DNA of 64,000 nucleotides from an uncultured Acidimicrobiales bacterium. Lineage in GTDB: Bacteria > Actinomycetota > Acidimicrobiia > Acidimicrobiales > SZUA-35. Positions within the stretch are counted from its first letter, which is position 1. Each line of letters begins with the position of its first letter. Positions 61,935 through 64,000 of this stretch are shown in pieces. Under the pieces are notes generated by a model, which was not told the DNA's origin, made no database searches, and was given only the letters and a program-made list of their open reading frames with translations. The stretch spans positions 1 through 64,000 of the forward strand of contig CALAJQ010000029.1 in NCBI GenBank assembly GCA_937922785.1, in the 5' to 3' direction. The translations under genes were made by a program, and so were the position numbers.

Positions 61935-63335
61935 ATGTCACTAATCAACCTCAGCGCCCAAAAACCCGAGCGGGCCAACCAGAGAGTTCCGCCGCACAAC
62001 CTCCAGGCGGAAGAATCGGTTCTGGGTGCCATGATGCTCAGCCGTGAGGCGATTGCCGACGTCGTGCAGGTTATTGACGCCAGCCATTTCTACAAGCCGA
62101 CTCACGCCCACGTATATGAGGCAATTCTCAGCCTCTATAGCGGCGGCGAGCCAATCGACTCAGTCACAGTTGCCGAAGAGTTGGAGCGAGCCGGGCTGCT
62201 GGAATCGGTCGGCGGTCCGTCGGTCTTGCTCGAGCTTCAGATCAACACCCCAGCTATTTCTAACGCCGAGTTTTACGCCAAGATCGTGGAAGAGCGGGCG
62301 CTTCTGCGCCGCATGATCTCCGTTAGTGCCGAGATTGCTGAGACTGCCTACAGCGTTCCCGAAGATGTAATTGGGGCGCTTGATGAGGCCGAGGCAAAGA
62401 TCTTCGACGTCGCTCAGAAGCGAGTGACTGACACCACTTCGGCTATGAGTGAAGTCATAGGCGCAACGCTGGATCGAATTGAAGCTCTTTATGACCGGGG
62501 CGATGCAATCACCGGTACCGCATCTGGTTATAGCGATCTCGACAAAGTTCTGGCCGGCCTGCAACCCAACGCTTTCTATGTAGTTGGGGCTCGCCCCGCA
62601 ATGGGAAAGACGGCGTTTGCTCTCGGTATGGCCACCCACGCTGCGGTACGAGAGAATCGTCCGGTTCTGTTCTTCTCCCTCGAGATGTCCAAGCTTGAGC
62701 TAACACAGCGTGTTCTGTGCTCTGAGGCCCGAATTGACGCCTCAAAGCTAAAGATCGGCGACCTCAGCGAAGGAGACTGGCAGCGTATTTCTCACGCTGT
62801 TGGCCCTCTAACGGAGTCACCGATCTATATCGATGACAACCCGCACACTTCGGTAATGGAAATCAGGGCTAAGTCCAGGCGGCTCAAGTCAAAGCTGGGG
62901 GATCTTGGCCTTGTGATTGTGGACTACATCCAGTTGATGTCGGGCCGCACCAACGCTGAGAGCCGCCAGGTCGAGGTGGCTGAAATCAGTCGAAACCTCA
63001 AGATCCTGGCTCGCGAACTTGAATGTCCGGTTATCGCGCTTGCGCAGTTGAATCGTGGTGTTGAGCAACGCCAAGATAAGCGGCCGATGCTCAGTGACCT
63101 TCGAGAGTCAGGCTCGCTGGAACAAGATGCCGACGCAGTGATGTTTCTATACCGCGATGAGATTTATGACCCGCAAAGCCAAGATGCGGGCATTGCCGAA
63201 GTGATTATTGCCAAGCACCGTGCTGGCCCAACGGCCACTGTCAGGTTGGCTTTTGTAGGAAAGCACACCCGCTTTGCCGACATGGCCCGGGCCTATCAGT
63301 CTGCACCCTCATCGCCGGGGCCCGAAGAGTTTTAG
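61935..63335 (+). CDS. dnaB: Replicative DNA helicase DnaB
   Basis: The hexameric 5'-3' replication helicase, 466 residues, with no intein. N-terminal domain: VPPHNLQAEESVLGAMMLS. RecA-like motor: Walker A GARPAMGKTAFALG, Walker B LGLVIVDYIQLMSG, RDKRPMLSDLRESGSLEQDAD and the arginine-finger segment AKHRAGPTATV. GGAGG lies 9 bp before ATG 61935. Together with DciA (35631) it gives the helicase and its loader. Confidence 0.97.
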   Translation: MSLINLSAQKPERANQRVPPHNLQAEESVLGAMMLSREAIADVVQVIDASHFYKPTHAHVYEAILSLYSGGEPIDSVTVAEELERAGLLESVGGPSVLLELQINTPAISNAEFYAKIVEERALLRRMISVSAEIAETAYSVPEDVIGALDEAEAKIFDVAQKRVTDTTSAMSEVIGATLDRIEALYDRGDAITGTASGYSDLDKVLAGLQPNAFYVVGARPAMGKTAFALGMATHAAVRENRPVLFFSLEMSKLELTQRVLCSEARIDASKLKIGDLSEGDWQRISHAVGPLTESPIYIDDNPHTSVMEIRAKSRRLKSKLGDLGLVIVDYIQLMSGRTNAESRQVEVAEISRNLKILARELECPVIALAQLNRGVEQRQDKRPMLSDLRESGSLEQDADAVMFLYRDEIYDPQSQDAGIAEVIIAKHRAGPTATVRLAFVGKHTRFADMARAYQSAPSSPGPEEF

Positions 63336-63421
63336 CTACCGCTTAGCTATTCGCCGGCGCGCTTGTGTGTGCCTACATTTGGCGCGGGCCTACGTCAGGG
63401 AAACCATCTAGCTGGCTGAGG

Positions 63422-63739
63422 TCAGTCGGTCTGTATTAGAACCGCTGGAGGAGCTGCGTCTGGAGAAGAAGCGGGAATTGTCTCGGCGCCTCCGCTGCTC
63501 AGAGTTGCGATTGCGCCGACCAAGGTCAGACACGTCGCGGCGGCCAGGACCACCTGAAGAATCATCGTTGTGCGCTGTGTTGTTGCCCCTGAAACCTGGC
63601 CCATAGGTATCTCGGGCCTGCTTGCTACTGGTGAGGGCATAGGTGGCGCAACAACTGGACGTCGTCGAACTCGACGCGTTACCGAGGTTTTGTTGTCGGT
63701 CTTGTAGGCCACATATGAAAGATCGGCCCGAGAAGCCAA
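63422..63739 (-). CDS. Small single-pass membrane protein, unknown
   Basis: A 105-residue protein: a basic region (TSVTRRVRRRPV), a Pro-rich stretch, one transmembrane segment at about 60-82 (ILQVVLAAATCLTLVGAIATL) and a short acidic tail. No family recognised. The start is uncertain: TTG 63739 or GTG 63712. Transcribed toward dnaB. Confidence 0.5.
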   Translation of the reverse strand: MASRADLSYVAYKTDNKTSVTRRVRRRPVVAPPMPSPVASRPEIPMGQVSGATTQRTTMILQVVLAAATCLTLVGAIATLSSGGAETIPASSPDAAPPAVLIQTD

Positions 63740-63788
63740 AATCTTTAGGTCACGGGCGATTTACCCACCTATAGCCGGGCTAGTAGGT

Positions 63789-63998
63789 CTAACCCACCAG
63801 TGAGGCAATCGCCCACAGGCAGGCTAAGAGGCCGATGACGATCTGGATTGCACTCCGTTTCAGCGGGGGAGCCTCGAGACTGCCTTCCTTGAGATGCGGC
63901 GGTGGCTTGATCAGGGCCACGATGTTGCCACCGGCCAGAGCGGCTCCAAGGGCCAAAGTAAGGAGGGAGAAGAAGTTTTCGCCTAGTAGTTGTTCCAC
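63789..63998 (-). CDS. Small membrane protein, possibly partial
   Basis: 69 residues in this window with two hydrophobic segments: SLLTLALGAALAGGNIVALI (about 11-30) and AIQIVIGLLACLWAIASLVG (50-69). A GTG at 63998 could be the start, but the window ends 2 bp beyond, so the gene may continue upstream. Family unknown. Confidence 0.55.
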   Translation of the reverse strand: MEQLLGENFFSLLTLALGAALAGGNIVALIKPPPHLKEGSLEAPPLKRSAIQIVIGLLACLWAIASLVG

Positions 63999-64000
63999 AA

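Overview
The window is the replication-origin region of a bacterial chromosome, most likely from an actinomycete-type bacterium (Actinomycetota). The gene order is the one known from Mycobacterium and its relatives: dnaA-dnaN-recF-dciA-gyrB-gyrA, a TadG-like gene, a DUF3566 gene and tRNA-Ile run one way. rpmH-rnpA-yidD-yidC-jag-rsmG-parA-parB run the other way. After these come trx-trxB-anti-sigma-ECF sigma, a kinase and a DUF6049 gene, then pcnA, DUF5318, ponA and rpsF-ssb-rpsR-rplI-dnaB. A DinB-fold protein of the mycothiol-dependent type and an Rv2061-like PPOX protein fit this assignment. The moderate base composition and the DUF4214, MauE and CHASE-GGDEF genes suggest Acidimicrobiia. That narrower placement is inference.

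Layout. 0-12.6 kb: tRNA-Ser, a MauE-like membrane protein, pheA, an MBL-fold hydrolase, a coiled-coil protein, tRNA-Arg, a GAF histidine kinase, an unknown membrane protein, a CHASE-GGDEF cyclase, an SDR/CocE-type hydrolase pair and two small genes. 12.6-15.1 kb: two small unknown genes, an RlmI-type rRNA methyltransferase, a strong three-tier stem-loop and a terminator. 15.2-20.2 kb: the most interesting block, with tRNA-Gln, an HNH nuclease, a TROVE/Ro60 (Rsr) protein, a 58-nt segment that folds as a gap-free three-way junction, the RNA ligase RtcB, and two exported redox-like lipoproteins. 20.2-28.6 kb: gabT behind a palindromic operator, pirin, an M23 peptidase, rpmB-rpmG, an acyltransferase, a DinB-like protein, a WhiG/FliA-type sigma factor and a saccharopine-dehydrogenase-like protein.

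28.6-46.8 kb is the origin core. oriC is placed between dnaN and dnaA, where several DnaA-box-like 9-mers lie beside an AT-rich stretch. More boxes lie upstream of dnaA. One perfect parS site sits just ahead of parAB, next to an HTH/coiled-coil protein of unknown role. 46.9-54.4 kb carries thioredoxin and its reductase, an ECF sigma/anti-sigma pair, an apparently active Ser/Thr kinase with a discoidin-like C-terminus (no MurJ gene is present here), a DUF6049 protein and a GNAT. 54.5-64 kb carries an HDAC-family deacetylase, the CCA-adding enzyme, DUF5318, a class A PBP, the rpsF operon and dnaB, ending in two small membrane proteins.

Two features recur. First, a dispersed repeat pairs a consensus DnaA box with a TTTGAGACTTGACCCC block at a fixed 18-bp distance: three full copies and one half copy, all abutting 3' ends of genes or a terminator. 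Second, there are many short exact tandem duplications (15-18 bp) in both intergenic and coding DNA. No transposase, integrase, prophage, CRISPR array or intein was seen.
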